Shown here: positions 51,443 through 60,161 of the stretch, in pieces
Layout: every line of letters starts with the position of its first letter
How positions within the stretch are numbered: the first letter of the stretch is position 1
Assembly (NCBI RefSeq): GCF_024345395.1
Contig: NZ_JAGQBA010000003.1
Span: 310,001 to 374,000 of the forward strand
Origin: Cyanobium sp. Tous-M-B4
GTDB taxonomy: Bacteria > Cyanobacteriota > Cyanobacteriia > PCC-6307 > Cyanobiaceae
Reading direction: 5' to 3'
DNA length: 64,000 nt
Position numbers and translations under genes: made by a program
The notes under the pieces: model-generated
Seen by the model: only the letters and a program-made list of their open reading frames with translations
Told to the model about the DNA's origin: nothing
Database searches by the model: none

Positions 51443-52540
51443 TTATTTCATTAACGCGGGCAACTGCAACCGAGCAAACAGGCGCTCGAAATTGCAATGC
51501 TCTTCCACCAGCCGGAAGGCAAAGCTTGCCTTCACCACCTCGTGCAGACGCACATGACCAAAGGCCTGCTCAATCACTTCCACTGTAGTGAGGGTGTCGT
51601 GCTCCACCTTGAGCAGGGGCACTTCAAGCTCCTCGGCCCGGTTGAGCAGCTGGGGCAGGGGGTCTCCAGCGCCCGTGAGAATCAGGCACTGGGTTGAGGC
51701 CTCCAGGGCTGCCAGCTGAATATCGGTGCGATCAGCGCCAGTCACCACAGCCATGTTGCGGCGGCGCCGGAAAAACTCCATTGCCGAGTTGACGTTCATG
51801 GCGCCAATCGAGAGGGTTTCCACCAGGAGATCGAGCCGTTCCGGGCAGCACAGCACCTGGGCACCGAGCCGGAGGGCCAGCTCCTCCACCGTGACACTGC
51901 GCAGCAGCGGGCTTTGGGGCATGACGCCATGCACCGGCAAACCAAGGCGCTCTAAGGCAGGGACAACCTCAGCGCAAAGCTGGGCCACAAGCCCCGGCTT
52001 AACGGCATTGAGCACCACCCCCGCCAGATGCTCACCCAACTCGGCCTGAGCCGCCAGGAGCGGGTCGATGCTGCAGCTATCGATCCAGGGATGCACCAGC
52101 AACACCGATGCCTCCAAGCCCCGGGCTAGCTGGGCCAGGCTGAGACCGTAAAGCAGTCCCTCATGCAAGCTGCCGGCGGCTTCCAGCAGGGTTAGCCCGT
52201 CGCTGGCGGCGGCCAGCTGCTGACGCAGCTGCTCAAAGCCCGAGCCGGGATCCAAGTCACCCTGCAGCAGCCGCCGCTCTGCCGTGAGCGGATCGAGCAC
52301 GTGCAGCGAGGGAATCAGATTGGCTTCCGGAAGCCCCAGGGTGGCGCCGATGAAACGCACATCGGCATCCAGCAGAGGCGCCTGGCTAGCAGCATCCGCC
52401 GGGCTATCGAGGCTGGTGGCTAGGGGCTTGCCAAAACGCACCGGCACCCCTTGGCGAGCCAGTTGGCGGGCCAGACCAAGCACCACCGCCGATTTACCAC
52501 TGAAGGATTCGCAGGAGCCGATCAGCAAGGTGGGGGCCAT
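51443..52540 (-). CDS. DRTGG-domain phosphotransacetylase-family protein
   Basis: A 365-residue protein with an N-terminal P-loop domain of the BioD type (GSCESFSGKSAVVLGLAR, residues 8-25) and a C-terminal DRTGG domain whose hallmark reads VVTGADRTDIQLAALEA. This matches the cyanobacterial proteins annotated as phosphotransacetylase family, although the catalytic domain of phosphotransacetylase itself is missing. Its true function is unknown. It lies 36 bases after the next gene on the same strand. Confidence 0.8.
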   Translation of the reverse strand: MAPTLLIGSCESFSGKSAVVLGLARQLARQGVPVRFGKPLATSLDSPADAASQAPLLDADVRFIGATLGLPEANLIPSLHVLDPLTAERRLLQGDLDPGSGFEQLRQQLAAASDGLTLLEAAGSLHEGLLYGLSLAQLARGLEASVLLVHPWIDSCSIDPLLAAQAELGEHLAGVVLNAVKPGLVAQLCAEVVPALERLGLPVHGVMPQSPLLRSVTVEELALRLGAQVLCCPERLDLLVETLSIGAMNVNSAMEFFRRRRNMAVVTGADRTDIQLAALEASTQCLILTGAGDPLPQLLNRAEELEVPLLKVEHDTLTTVEVIEQAFGHVRLHEVVKASFAFRLVEEHCNFERLFARLQLPALMK

Positions 52541-52576
52541 AGGTCAACCTCGCTGGGGGATGTCTTGAAGCGAAAT

Positions 52577-52999
52577 TTAGGCGGCGCTGCCCACTGCTTC
52601 GGTAGCAAGGGGCGGCTGACCCAGCAGCAGCCATTGCCAAAAACTCGCCGGCAACTGCTCCCCTTCCCGATCCATGAACCACTGCACCAGCTGGTAACAG
52701 GGCAACTCAAAGCTGTATTGCACCTCTGGTAAATCAGGAAAAATCAAATCGCAGTGGAGAACTTCCTGGGGTGCTGTTTCACCACTCCAGCTCAGCCGCA
52801 ACATGTGGCTACGCCCCCCCTGCAGCAGGCGCTTACCGGTCCAATCGCCCGCCAGCAGTATCGCCAAGGCACCCTCCAAAGACATGAGCCGCCCTAGCCC
52901 ACCGCAGTAGGGAGCAAATAGGGGCACTAAGGGGGCAACAGACTCAGGGATCATGCCAGTGGGCATTAAGGCGGCGTTGCCGTCAACAATTCCAACCAT
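52577..52999 (-). CDS. Cyanobacterial conserved protein, possibly EbsA-like
   Basis: A 140-residue protein with no signal peptide or membrane helix. The arrangement PLFAPYCGG, then AILLAGDWTGKRLLQGGRSH, then YSFELPCYQLVQWFMD and LPASFWQWLL recalls EbsA, a cyanobacterial protein needed for type IV pilus assembly and biofilm suppression. I base this on remembered sequence patterns only, so it is a weak assignment. The start is ATG at 52999, 33 bases from the divergent SDR gene. Confidence 0.5.
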   Translation of the reverse strand: MVGIVDGNAALMPTGMIPESVAPLVPLFAPYCGGLGRLMSLEGALAILLAGDWTGKRLLQGGRSHMLRLSWSGETAPQEVLHCDLIFPDLPEVQYSFELPCYQLVQWFMDREGEQLPASFWQWLLLGQPPLATEAVGSAA

Positions 53000-53032
53000 G
53001 CTGACGCGTCAGGATCAGTTTATGCCAGCCAG

Positions 53033-53773
53033 ATGACCAATTTTGATGGATGCCGGATCGCGGTTACCGGTGCGAGCGGCAGCCTGGGCCGGGCCCTGCT
53101 CCAGGAGCTAGCCCAGCAGGGCGCCTCGCTGGTAGCCCTCACCAGCAGTAGCGAACCCCTGCTGCTGGTGGATCCTGCTGGCACAGCGATTCCCCTAGAG
53201 CAGGTCTGCTGGCAATGCGGCCAGGAGCAGGAGCTGCGTGGGCTACTGGAGCGGGTAGACATCCTGGTGCTGAACCACGGCATCAACCAGCTACAGCTCC
53301 GCAGCCGCTCAGCCACGGCGCTTGCCCTGGAGGTGAATGCCCTGAGCAGCTGGCGACTGATGGAGCTGTTTGCCGAGGTGGTGCAACAAAGCCCCCGCCC
53401 AGAGCGGCCCAAGCCTGAGGTGTGGATCAACACCTCGGAGGCGGAGATCCAGCCCGCCCTCAGCCCTCTCTACGAATTGAGCAAACGGCTATTAGGCAGT
53501 TTGGTAAGCCTGCGTGCCCTGGATCTCGCTGGTGCCAACGGCCCCCTGCGCATCCGCCGGCTGGTGCTGGGGCCCTTCCGCTCCAGCCTCAACCCAATCG
53601 GGGTGATGGGGCCGGGATTTGTGGCCAATCAGGTAGTTGCCCAGGCCCGGTTAGGGCTCAGCCTGATCATCGTGACCCCAAACCCCCTCACCTACGTGTT
53701 GATGCCGCTAAGCACCCTGGCGCGTTGGGGCTACTTCAAGCTGCTGACGCGGCCGAGCCCAGGCCAGTCCTAA
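53033..53773 (+). CDS. SDR-family protein (sterol desaturase-associated type)
   Basis: A 246-residue Rossmann protein with cofactor motif [14 protein letters not shown] and [10 protein letters not shown]. The stretch [20 protein letters not shown] contains the Ser and a YxxxK pair. A hydrophobic C-terminus follows. The pattern matches the SDR half of cyanobacterial proteins annotated as bifunctional sterol desaturase/short-chain dehydrogenase, here without the desaturase half. Substrate unknown. Its stop overlaps that of map by four bases. Confidence 0.75.
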   Translation: MTNFDGCRIAVTGASGSLGRALLQELAQQGASLVALTSSSEPLLLVDPAGTAIPLEQVCWQCGQEQELRGLLERVDILVLNHGINQLQLRSRSATALALEVNALSSWRLMELFAEVVQQSPRPERPKPEVWINTSEAEIQPALSPLYELSKRLLGSLVSLRALDLAGANGPLRIRRLVLGPFRSSLNPIGVMGPGFVANQVVAQARLGLSLIIVTPNPLTYVLMPLSTLARWGYFKLLTRPSPGQS

Positions 53774-54627
53774 AAATCGCGGTCGGTGAGGATTTCGCAA
53801 CCGTCACTTGTTACGGCGATGGTGTGCTCCCACTGGGCCGACCAGCTGCCATCAACGGTCACCACGGTCCAGCGATCCTTGAGGGTGCGGCAGGCCTTGC
53901 TGCCGGCATTGAGGATCGGCTCCACCGCCAGGGTCATGCCCGGGCGCAGTTTCATGTTGGGCAGATCTCGGGTGCGGAAGTTGAACACCGAGGGCTCCTC
54001 GTGCAGATTGCGGCCGACGCCATGGCCCGTGTAATCCTCCACCACCGCAAAACCATGGGCCTCGACGTGGTCTTGGACGGCGCCGGCGATGTCGAGCAGG
54101 GTGTTGCCCGCCTTGATCTGGCGCAGCCCTTGCATCAGCGATTCCTGGGCCACCCGGCAGAGGGTTTGGGCCTCCTCGGTGGCGCCTCCGCCTACACAAA
54201 GGCTGACGCAGCTGTCGCCGTGATAACCGTCGAAGTAGGCACCTGTGTCGATCTTCACCAGATCGCCGGCCTGAATAACCCTTTTGCTGTTCGGAATGCC
54301 GTGGACCACTTCGTTGTTGATTGAGGCACAGATGCTGGCCGGGAAACCGTGATACCCCTTGAAGCTGGGGGTAGCACCCATCTCGCGGATGCGCTTCTCG
54401 GCATGGCGATCGAGGTCGCCGGTGGTCATGCCGGGAGCCGCCAGCTCCAGAATTTCGCGCAGCACCGTGGCCACAATCCGGCTGGCCTTGCGCATGGTGT
54501 CGATCTCGCGGGCCGACTTGATTTCAACGCCGCGCCGTCCCTTCTGAATGCGTGGACCGGTTTCAACGGTGGGGGAGGCAACCGCCGCGCCCTTGGTGCT
54601 GGCCAGTAGGTCGGCAAACAGATTCAT
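53770..54627 (-). CDS. map: Methionine aminopeptidase
   Basis: A 285-residue type I methionine aminopeptidase that removes the initiator Met from new proteins. The metal ligands appear in order: Asp in [17 protein letters not shown] (two Asp), His in [14 protein letters not shown], Glu in LAVEPILN and Glu in WEHTIAV. An N-terminal extension of about 35 residues precedes [13 protein letters not shown]. The ATG at 54627 is taken as start; another lies four codons upstream. Confidence 0.95.
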   Translation of the reverse strand: MNLFADLLASTKGAAVASPTVETGPRIQKGRRGVEIKSAREIDTMRKASRIVATVLREILELAAPGMTTGDLDRHAEKRIREMGATPSFKGYHGFPASICASINNEVVHGIPNSKRVIQAGDLVKIDTGAYFDGYHGDSCVSLCVGGGATEEAQTLCRVAQESLMQGLRQIKAGNTLLDIAGAVQDHVEAHGFAVVEDYTGHGVGRNLHEEPSVFNFRTRDLPNMKLRPGMTLAVEPILNAGSKACRTLKDRWTVVTVDGSWSAQWEHTIAVTSDGCEILTDRDF

Positions 54628-54776
54628 GCAGTGACCCACCGGCAGCTATCCGGCAGCGATGTAGGGCAGAACTGAAAGCTACCAATGGGACTGCACCGCT
54701 GTGGCAAAGGCGGAATAGCAATCGGGGCACCTCGAGCCGGTACACTGCATCTTTGGCTAGGCGTAGCGGAGCTGAG

Positions 54777-55259
54777 ATGGCAACGGAGTCGACAGAAAAT
54801 CAAGCGGTTGATCAGGTGGCTGACGCCACCGTGAGCACTGCAGCTCCTGCGGCCACCGCGGTGCAAGAAAAACCGGCCGCCACGAAGGCCAAAACCGGCA
54901 AACTCAGCGCCCAAGAGCTGATCCGGGCCTTTGAGGCAGAGCAATTGAAAGACGAGCTGCCCGACATTTACGTCGGCGATACCGTCAAGGTGGGTGTGCG
55001 CATCCGCGAAGGCAACAAGGAGCGTGTGCAGCCCTATGAGGGCGTGGTGATCGCTAAGCGCCATGGCGGCCTCAACGAGACCATCACGGTGCGCCGGATC
55101 TTCCAGGGCATTGGCGTGGAGCGGGTCTTCATGCTTCACAGTCCTCAAGTTGCCTCCGTGCATGTGGAGCGCCGCGGTAAGGTGCGTCGGGCGAAGCTCT
55201 TTTACTTGCGCGACCGGGTGGGTAAAGCCACGCGCGTCAAGCAACGCTTCGACCGCTGA
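54777..55259 (+). CDS. rplS: 50S ribosomal protein L19
   Basis: A 160-residue L19 with the family core from about residue 43 ([20 protein letters not shown]) through [20 protein letters not shown] to the basic C-terminus [12 protein letters not shown]. The first 42 residues are an Ala/Thr/Val-rich extension not found in the E. coli protein (115 residues) but common in cyanobacteria. The ATG at 54777 was chosen because the upstream open frame overlaps the map start. A possible -10 (TACACT, 54741-54746) lies upstream. Confidence 0.95.
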   Translation: MATESTENQAVDQVADATVSTAAPAATAVQEKPAATKAKTGKLSAQELIRAFEAEQLKDELPDIYVGDTVKVGVRIREGNKERVQPYEGVVIAKRHGGLNETITVRRIFQGIGVERVFMLHSPQVASVHVERRGKVRRAKLFYLRDRVGKATRVKQRFDR

Positions 55260-55351
55260 GGTTGCCAACGCAACTTCAGCCTGCCGTCTTGGGATTCCTC
55301 TAGACAGCTGGCTGATTAGCCGCGGCCTCCTATTTACGGGGCATCGGCCAT

Positions 55352-55424
55352 GCGCCGTTAGTTCAGTTGGTAGAACGCAGGTCTCCAAAACCTGATGTCG
55401 GGGGTTCAAGTCCTCCACGGCGCG
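55352..55424 (+). tRNA. trnW: tRNA-Trp (CCA)
   Basis: A 73-base tRNA. The acceptor stem GCGCCGT pairs with ACGGCGC, with discriminator G. The anticodon loop contains CTCCAAA with anticodon CCA. The T arm is GGGGG-TTCAAGT-CCTCC. The 3' CCA is not encoded. Confidence 0.95.
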
Positions 55425-55459
55425 TTCGATGCCCCAATTTGCAGTTTGCTGGTTTGAGC

Positions 55460-55648
55460 ATGGAGTTGGATTTACAACCCGGGGATGTGGTCAAGGTGCT
55501 CGAATCAGCCGCTTTGGGCTGGGTTCGAGCTCGGGTGATCCGGGTGAAATCCGGTGGCAGGGTGGTTGTGCAGAGCGACCAAGGTCGTGAATTCACAGCC
55601 CGAGGCAATCAGGTTCGTTTGATTGAGCCAGCAGGGTTTAGGCCCTGA
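55460..55648 (+). CDS. Small SH3-like conserved protein
   Basis: A 62-residue protein (MELDLQPGDVVKVLESAALG at the start) with alternating beta strands, VRARVIRVKSGGRVVVQSDQ, and a final strand ending in IEPAGFRP. The pattern suggests a small SH3/KOW-type barrel. No function is recognised. It lies between the two tRNA genes. Confidence 0.6.
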   Translation: MELDLQPGDVVKVLESAALGWVRARVIRVKSGGRVVVQSDQGREFTARGNQVRLIEPAGFRP

Positions 55649-55666
55649 GATTCATGCGGCTTTAAT

Positions 55667-55720
55667 GCCGGTCCGCAATGCCGGTCTGCCCTAAACCAAT
55701 TGGTTGACGAGCGGACCGGC
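55667..55720. repeat. Nested inverted repeats before tRNA-Asp
   Basis: GCCGGTCCGC (55667-55676) and GCGGACCGGC (55711-55720) form a perfect 10-bp inverted repeat around a 34-base loop. Inside the loop is the palindrome AACCAATTGGTT (55694-55705). The left arm is followed by a near copy (GCCGGTCTGCC, 55680-55690). No T-run follows, so a simple intrinsic terminator is unlikely. Confidence 0.7.
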
Positions 55721-55776
55721 CATCACGGATACTTCCAGAGTCGCCACGGCGACACAGTTAGCTCAAAAAGCTGCTT

Positions 55777-55850
55777 GGGACTGTAGTTCAACCGGTTAGA
55801 GCACCGCCCTGTCACGGCGGAAGTTGCGGGTTCGAATCCCGTCAGTCCCG
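55777..55850 (+). tRNA. trnD: tRNA-Asp (GTC)
   Basis: A 74-base tRNA. The acceptor stem GGGACTG pairs with CAGTCCC, with discriminator G. The anticodon loop CTGTCAC holds anticodon GTC, and the T loop is TTCGAAT. The 3' CCA is not encoded. It lies 26 bases before gltX. Confidence 0.95.
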
Positions 55851-55863
55851 TTCCATTTCAATT

Positions 55864-55879
55864 AGGAGTTGTCCCTGTG
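55864..55879 (+). promoter_or_regulatory. Ribosome-binding site for a GTG start of gltX
   Basis: AGGAG (55864-55868) lies eight bases before GTG at 55877, whereas the in-frame ATG at 55934 has no comparable site. This supports the longer N-terminus. Confidence 0.55.
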
Positions 55880-57388
55880 GATGCTGCGCAGTCCGTAGCA
55901 GGGCAACCCTCTTCAGAAACGACCCAGTCGGGTATGTCCCTGTCAGATCGGCCGGTGCGGGTTCGTCTTGCTCCGAGCCCAACGGGCACGCTGCACATAG
56001 GCACCGCTCGCACTGCAGTTTTTAACTGGCTTTACGCCCGCCGCCTGGGCGGGCAGTTTTTGCTGCGGATTGAGGACACCGACAAAGAGCGCAGCAAGCC
56101 CGAATACACCACCAACATCCTCGAAGGGCTGCAGTGGCTGGGGCTGCAATGGGACGGCGAACCCGTGATTCAGAGCGCTCGCATCAGCGAGCACCGGGCC
56201 GCCATCGAGCAACTGCTTGCATCCGGCCACGCCTACCGCTGCTACGCCAGCGAGGCGGAACTTACCGCCATGCGGGAGCAGCAGGCTGCCAGCAAGCAGG
56301 CCCCCCGCTACGACAACCGCCACCGCGACCTAAACGCCGAGCAGCAACAGGCCTTCATCGCCGAGGGGCGCCAAGCCACCATCCGCTTCCGCATCGACGA
56401 CGAGGCCACGATCAAGTGGAGCGACCTGGTGCGGGGGGAAATGCGCTGGACCGGCGCCGATCTAGGTGGCGACATGGTGATCGCCCGCCGCGCCGCCGCC
56501 GACCAGATCGGCGACCCCCTCTACAACCTGGTGGTGGTGGTGGACGATGCCGCCATGGCGATCAGCCATGTGATCCGCGGTGAAGACCACATCGCCAACA
56601 CGGCCAAACAGCTGCTGCTTTATCAGGCCCTTGGCGCCGAGCCACCGGTGTTTGCCCACACCCCCCTGATCCTCAACCAGGAGGGCAAGAAGCTCTCCAA
56701 ACGCGACGGCGTCACCTCGGTGAGCGACTTTCGGCAGATGGGCTACACCGCTGAAGCCCTGGCCAACTACATGACCCTGCTGGGCTGGTCGCCGCCGGAG
56801 GGGATGGGCGAGCGCTTCAGCCTGGCTGAGGCCGCGGCAGCGTTTTCCTTCGAGCGGGTCAACCGCGCCGGCGCTCGCTTCGACTGGGACAAGCTCAACT
56901 GGCTAAACGGCCAGGTGCTGCACGAGCTGGGCCCCGAGGCCCTGCGGCAGGAGCTGCTGCCCCTCTGGACCGCCGCGGGCTGGCCGGCTGATTCCAGCGG
57001 CATCAGCGCAGATCCCGCCTGGCAGCTACAGCTATGCGAGCTGCTCGGCCCCTCCCTGACCTTGTTGGCCGACGGTGTCGACCAGGCCCGGCCGTTCTTC
57101 ACAACCCCAGCCCTCAACGAAGCTGCCAGCGCCCAGCTCGAACTCGAGGGTGCGCGCCCAGCCCTGGCAGCCCTACTGGAGCAGTTGCCGCCAGGCGCCC
57201 TGGAGCCAGATCAGGCCCAGGCGCTGCTTGGCGAGGCCGCAACTGCCGCCGGCGTCAAGAAGGGCGTGATCATGAAGAGCCTGCGTGCAGCGCTGCTCGG
57301 CAGCCTCCAGGGCCCAGACCTACTGGCCACCTGGCTGCTGCTGCACCGATGCGGCGACGACCGCTCCCGCATCGCCCGCTGCCTCTGA
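55877..57388 (+). CDS. gltX: Glutamyl-tRNA synthetase
   Basis: A 503-residue class I synthetase that charges tRNA-Glu, which in cyanobacteria also feeds tetrapyrrole synthesis through HemA and HemL. The HIGH-type motif [20 protein letters not shown] and the KMSKS-type motif KKLSKRDG are present, with a full anticodon-binding C-terminus. From GTG at 55877 there is a 26-residue extension before [11 protein letters not shown]; an ATG start at 55934 would give the more common length. The 3' end overlaps the convergent antiporter gene by 69 bases. Confidence 0.95.
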   Translation: MDAAQSVAGQPSSETTQSGMSLSDRPVRVRLAPSPTGTLHIGTARTAVFNWLYARRLGGQFLLRIEDTDKERSKPEYTTNILEGLQWLGLQWDGEPVIQSARISEHRAAIEQLLASGHAYRCYASEAELTAMREQQAASKQAPRYDNRHRDLNAEQQQAFIAEGRQATIRFRIDDEATIKWSDLVRGEMRWTGADLGGDMVIARRAAADQIGDPLYNLVVVVDDAAMAISHVIRGEDHIANTAKQLLLYQALGAEPPVFAHTPLILNQEGKKLSKRDGVTSVSDFRQMGYTAEALANYMTLLGWSPPEGMGERFSLAEAAAAFSFERVNRAGARFDWDKLNWLNGQVLHELGPEALRQELLPLWTAAGWPADSSGISADPAWQLQLCELLGPSLTLLADGVDQARPFFTTPALNEAASAQLELEGARPALAALLEQLPPGALEPDQAQALLGEAATAAGVKKGVIMKSLRAALLGSLQGPDLLATWLLLHRCGDDRSRIARCL

Positions 57389-58570
57389 GAGGCCAAGCCA
57401 GCGGGCCAGGGGTCCGGCGCTTAGGCCCTGCAACCCCACGGTGAGCAGGATCGTCAGAAACACCAACCCCTGCAGACGGCCGGCCCCCACCACTCCAGCC
57501 TGCTCAAGGCGAATCGCAAAGAGACTGGCCACTGCCGCGGTAACGATGCCGCGGGGCGCCAGCCAACTCATCAGGGCCCGCTGGGGCAGGCTGAAGGCGA
57601 GGCCCCAGGTGGCCAGGCCGATGGCCACTGGGCGCACCAGCAGCATCAAACTCAGCACGCAGGCCACCCCACCCCAGCCCAAGGGGCTGAGTTCGGCCCA
57701 GCTCACATCTGCGGCCAGCAGGGGAAAAAGCATCGTGATCGCCAGCTGGGCCAACTGACGAATCAACTCATCGAGCTCGGCGGCATCGGTATCGGGCCGG
57801 CGACCCACCACCACCCCGGCAGCCACGGCGGCGGGCAGCCCCGATTCGGGCAGCAGCAACTCACAGCCGCTGAACATTAAAAACAAGGTGCCCAAGGTGA
57901 GCTGGAGCCGCAGGGCCCCGGCCGGCTGGGCGGGGATACGGCACAGGGCTTCGGCCAGCAGCCAGCCGCAGAGCGCACCGATCGCCACACCGCCACCGAG
58001 CCGTTGCAGTAGCCCCAGGGCCAGCTCCCGCCAGCCATGGAGGTCGCCCAGGGCCAGCTCCAAAAGCAGTAGCGCCAGCACGGCACCAATCGGCTCCAAG
58101 ATCAGGCCCTCCCCCTCCAACACCTCACCCAGAGGCGGAGCCAGGCGGATCTGCCGCACCAGCGGGGTTACCACGGTGGGGCCAGTGGCCAGCACGATGG
58201 CGCTGAACACCGCCGCCAGCGACCAATTCAGTCCCGCCAACCAGTGGGCGGCCAGCAGGCCAGCGGCGAGGCCGAGCACCAGGCGCACCAACACGATGCG
58301 CAGCACCGCCTGCTTGGTGGCATCACCTGGCAGGCGCAGATTGATGCCACCGTCGAACAGCACCAGGCTCACCAGCAGCCCCACCACAGTGCCCAGGCCG
58401 GCGCCCAGGTCGAGGGGTTCTACAAGGCCAAAGCCGGAGCGGCCGATCACCAGGCCGGCGCTGAGCAACAGCACCACCCCAGGCAAGCCGGTGAGCCAGG
58501 CCAGGGCCTGAGCAGTGGCCCCGGCAAAAACCGTGACCCCCCAAAGCAGGCCCAGCCGCTCAGGCGTCAT
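57320..58570 (-). CDS. Cation:proton antiporter (CPA1/NhaP-like)
   Basis: A 416-residue membrane protein with about 12 helices. The family stretch [11 protein letters not shown] is near 70-80 and [15 protein letters not shown] near 128-142. At the ion-binding helix the sequence reads [17 protein letters not shown], with Glu159 where many CPA1 antiporters have Asp (ND/ID motif). Toward the C-terminus [16 protein letters not shown] is typical. The exchanged cation (Na or K) cannot be read. Its start overlaps the small gene at 58567 by four bases. Confidence 0.85.
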   Translation of the reverse strand: MTPERLGLLWGVTVFAGATAQALAWLTGLPGVVLLLSAGLVIGRSGFGLVEPLDLGAGLGTVVGLLVSLVLFDGGINLRLPGDATKQAVLRIVLVRLVLGLAAGLLAAHWLAGLNWSLAAVFSAIVLATGPTVVTPLVRQIRLAPPLGEVLEGEGLILEPIGAVLALLLLELALGDLHGWRELALGLLQRLGGGVAIGALCGWLLAEALCRIPAQPAGALRLQLTLGTLFLMFSGCELLLPESGLPAAVAAGVVVGRRPDTDAAELDELIRQLAQLAITMLFPLLAADVSWAELSPLGWGGVACVLSLMLLVRPVAIGLATWGLAFSLPQRALMSWLAPRGIVTAAVASLFAIRLEQAGVVGAGRLQGLVFLTILLTVGLQGLSAGPLARWLGLSEAAGDAGAVVAASVQQQPGGQ

Positions 58571-58809
58571 TCATCGAGGGCGTTGAACTTGGGCTCCACG
58601 TGGATGCCAATCACGCCGTTGGGTCGCACCACCAGATACTCGCCCTCCATGTCGCCGATCGGCACATTCACGAAGGCGTCTGGGGCGGAGGCGGTGAGAA
58701 CCCCGCCATACCACTGCTGAAACGCCTCCAGGGTGGGGAAATGGACGGTTTCGGTCTGGCCGCCGCTCATATGCAGGTGAACGGCGTAGCGGCGGGGGAT
58801 GCGGGACAT
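58567..58809 (-). CDS. Small conserved hypothetical protein
   Basis: An 80-residue soluble protein with alternating strands and a helix (YAVHLHMSGGQTETVHFPTL, then FQQWYGGVL). No domain is recognised. It overlaps the antiporter gene by four bases and starts 43 bases inside the DUF1643 gene, so all three are probably one transcript. A later ATG at 58770 would remove the overlap but cut the first strand. Confidence 0.55.
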   Translation of the reverse strand: MSRIPRRYAVHLHMSGGQTETVHFPTLEAFQQWYGGVLTASAPDAFVNVPIGDMEGEYLVVRPNGVIGIHVEPKFNALDE

Positions 58810-59366
58810 GGGGGCGCGCCAGGCAGCGAAACGGACGTGCCCACAGGATGCCCCAGGGTCTGTTGGTTGTGCCAGGTGAGTGGCTGCAGCGCAACATCAC
58901 TGGCCACATAGAGGGGATGGCGGGGCTGGCCGGCGGCGGTGAGGCCCAGGGCCCAGAGACCAGGCCCCTGCAACAAGGCCAGCACCTCCTGATCGCGCCC
59001 CCGGCAGGCCCCCTGGTTGCCCCAGCCCAGCCAGAGGGTGGCCTCAGGCTGGGCCGCCAGCCGGTGCTGCAGCCAGAAATCAGCCTCCAAGCCCACCGGA
59101 TCGGCGGCGCGGCGCAGCACCGCCGGCGACGGGCTGACGCGGGCAAACAGGTTGAGCACCTCGAGGCTGCCGAAGCCCCAGCGCTGGGCAAAGCCCACCA
59201 ACCGCCGCAGGGTGGGATCGTCGCGCTGGCCATCGGCCCGAGAGGGATTGAGGCCGATGAAGATCAGCCTTGGCGCCGCCGGCTGCCACAGCCGCTCCAG
59301 CCACCAGCGGTAACGGCCGCAGGAGCTGAAGGCGGCGCTGCCGCTGACGATGGCCTCCTGCAACAT
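58767..59366 (-). CDS. DUF1643-domain protein
   Basis: A 199-residue protein. The DUF1643 pattern is clear: FSSCGRYRWWLERLW, then LIFIGLNPSRADGQRDDPTL, RWGFGSLEVLNLFA and ALGLTAAGQPRHPLYV. The family's activity is unknown to me. The ATG at 59366 is preferred over one eight codons upstream because the latter would overlap the divergent MNT start at 59384. Confidence 0.75.
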   Translation of the reverse strand: MLQEAIVSGSAAFSSCGRYRWWLERLWQPAAPRLIFIGLNPSRADGQRDDPTLRRLVGFAQRWGFGSLEVLNLFARVSPSPAVLRRAADPVGLEADFWLQHRLAAQPEATLWLGWGNQGACRGRDQEVLALLQGPGLWALGLTAAGQPRHPLYVASDVALQPLTWHNQQTLGHPVGTSVSLPGAPPCPASPAATPFTCI

Positions 59367-59383
59367 CCCCGTAGCATGAAACG

Positions 59384-59722
59384 ATGCCAAGCCTGGCCGC
59401 TATTCGCGAACAGCGCCTAAGTGCCCGCCTAACGGTGTTGCGCGCAGGCGCCGCAGTTGTTGCTGCCAACCATCCCGGCGGCGAAGTGTGGCTGTTCGGC
59501 TCGCTGGCTCGCGGTGACTGGGACGCCTATTCCGACGTAGACCTGCTGGCCATCGCCCCCACCCAGGTGGCCGCAGATGCCTTGGCCGATGCGCTGCTGG
59601 ACGCCCGCCTAGGTGACGACGTGCTGGCCCTAAGCCAGGAGCGCTGGCAGCAGCTGAAAGGGGGCGACGATCCCTACTGGCGGGCCATCGGCCGCGACGC
59701 CCTGCGCCTGGATCAGCCGTGA
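59384..59722 (+). CDS. MNT-type nucleotidyltransferase (antitoxin candidate)
   Basis: A 112-residue minimal nucleotidyltransferase of the polymerase-beta fold. The active-site motif is complete: Gly39-Ser40 in LFGSLARGDWDAYSDVDLLA with Asp51 and Asp53. In MntA/HepT pairs the MNT protein transfers AMP to the HEPN toxin and neutralises it. Its stop overlaps the start of the HEPN gene by four bases. Confidence 0.85.
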   Translation: MPSLAAIREQRLSARLTVLRAGAAVVAANHPGGEVWLFGSLARGDWDAYSDVDLLAIAPTQVAADALADALLDARLGDDVLALSQERWQQLKGGDDPYWRAIGRDALRLDQP

Positions 59723-60111
59723 CTCCCAGGGTTGAGGCCTGGATCCGCCAGGCCCAAAACGATCTGGAGGCAGCGCGCTTCACGGCCGGCCAGGGGTTCC
59801 ATGCCCAGGCCTGCTACCTGGCGGGTCAGGCCGCCGAAAAGGCGCTCAAGGCCCTGGTTCTGGCAACCGGGATCACTCCGCCATACAGCCACTCCCTCGA
59901 AAAACTGGTGGAACTGTTGCAACAGCAGGGCCTGGATCTCCCAGACCTGGCTGAGCTGCATCTCAAGGCGCTCACGCGCATGAACAGTGCCAGCCGCTAC
60001 CCCCAAGGCGATGAGGCCCCGGCTGATCTCTTCGATGCCAATGACAGCAGCACTGCCCTGGGCACTGCGGAGGCCGTGGTGCGAATCGCGATGACCCGAC
60101 TGCAAGCCTGA
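59719..60111 (+). CDS. HEPN-domain protein (toxin candidate)
   Basis: A 130-residue all-helical HEPN protein (WIRQAQNDLEAARFTAG, then AGQAAEKALKALVLATG). The start is GTG at 59719, overlapping the MNT gene. The Rx4-6H ribonuclease motif of HepT-type toxins is not visible; instead there is a C-terminal RMNSASRYP stretch. It therefore belongs to the QAAEKALKA-type HEPN group, for which toxin activity is less certain. Confidence 0.8.
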   Translation: MTPRVEAWIRQAQNDLEAARFTAGQGFHAQACYLAGQAAEKALKALVLATGITPPYSHSLEKLVELLQQQGLDLPDLAELHLKALTRMNSASRYPQGDEAPADLFDANDSSTALGTAEAVVRIAMTRLQA

Positions 60112-60161
60112 GCTCTGGCAGGCTGGCCCCCACGCCCGCGCCGCTCCGGCCCCCCGCACCT

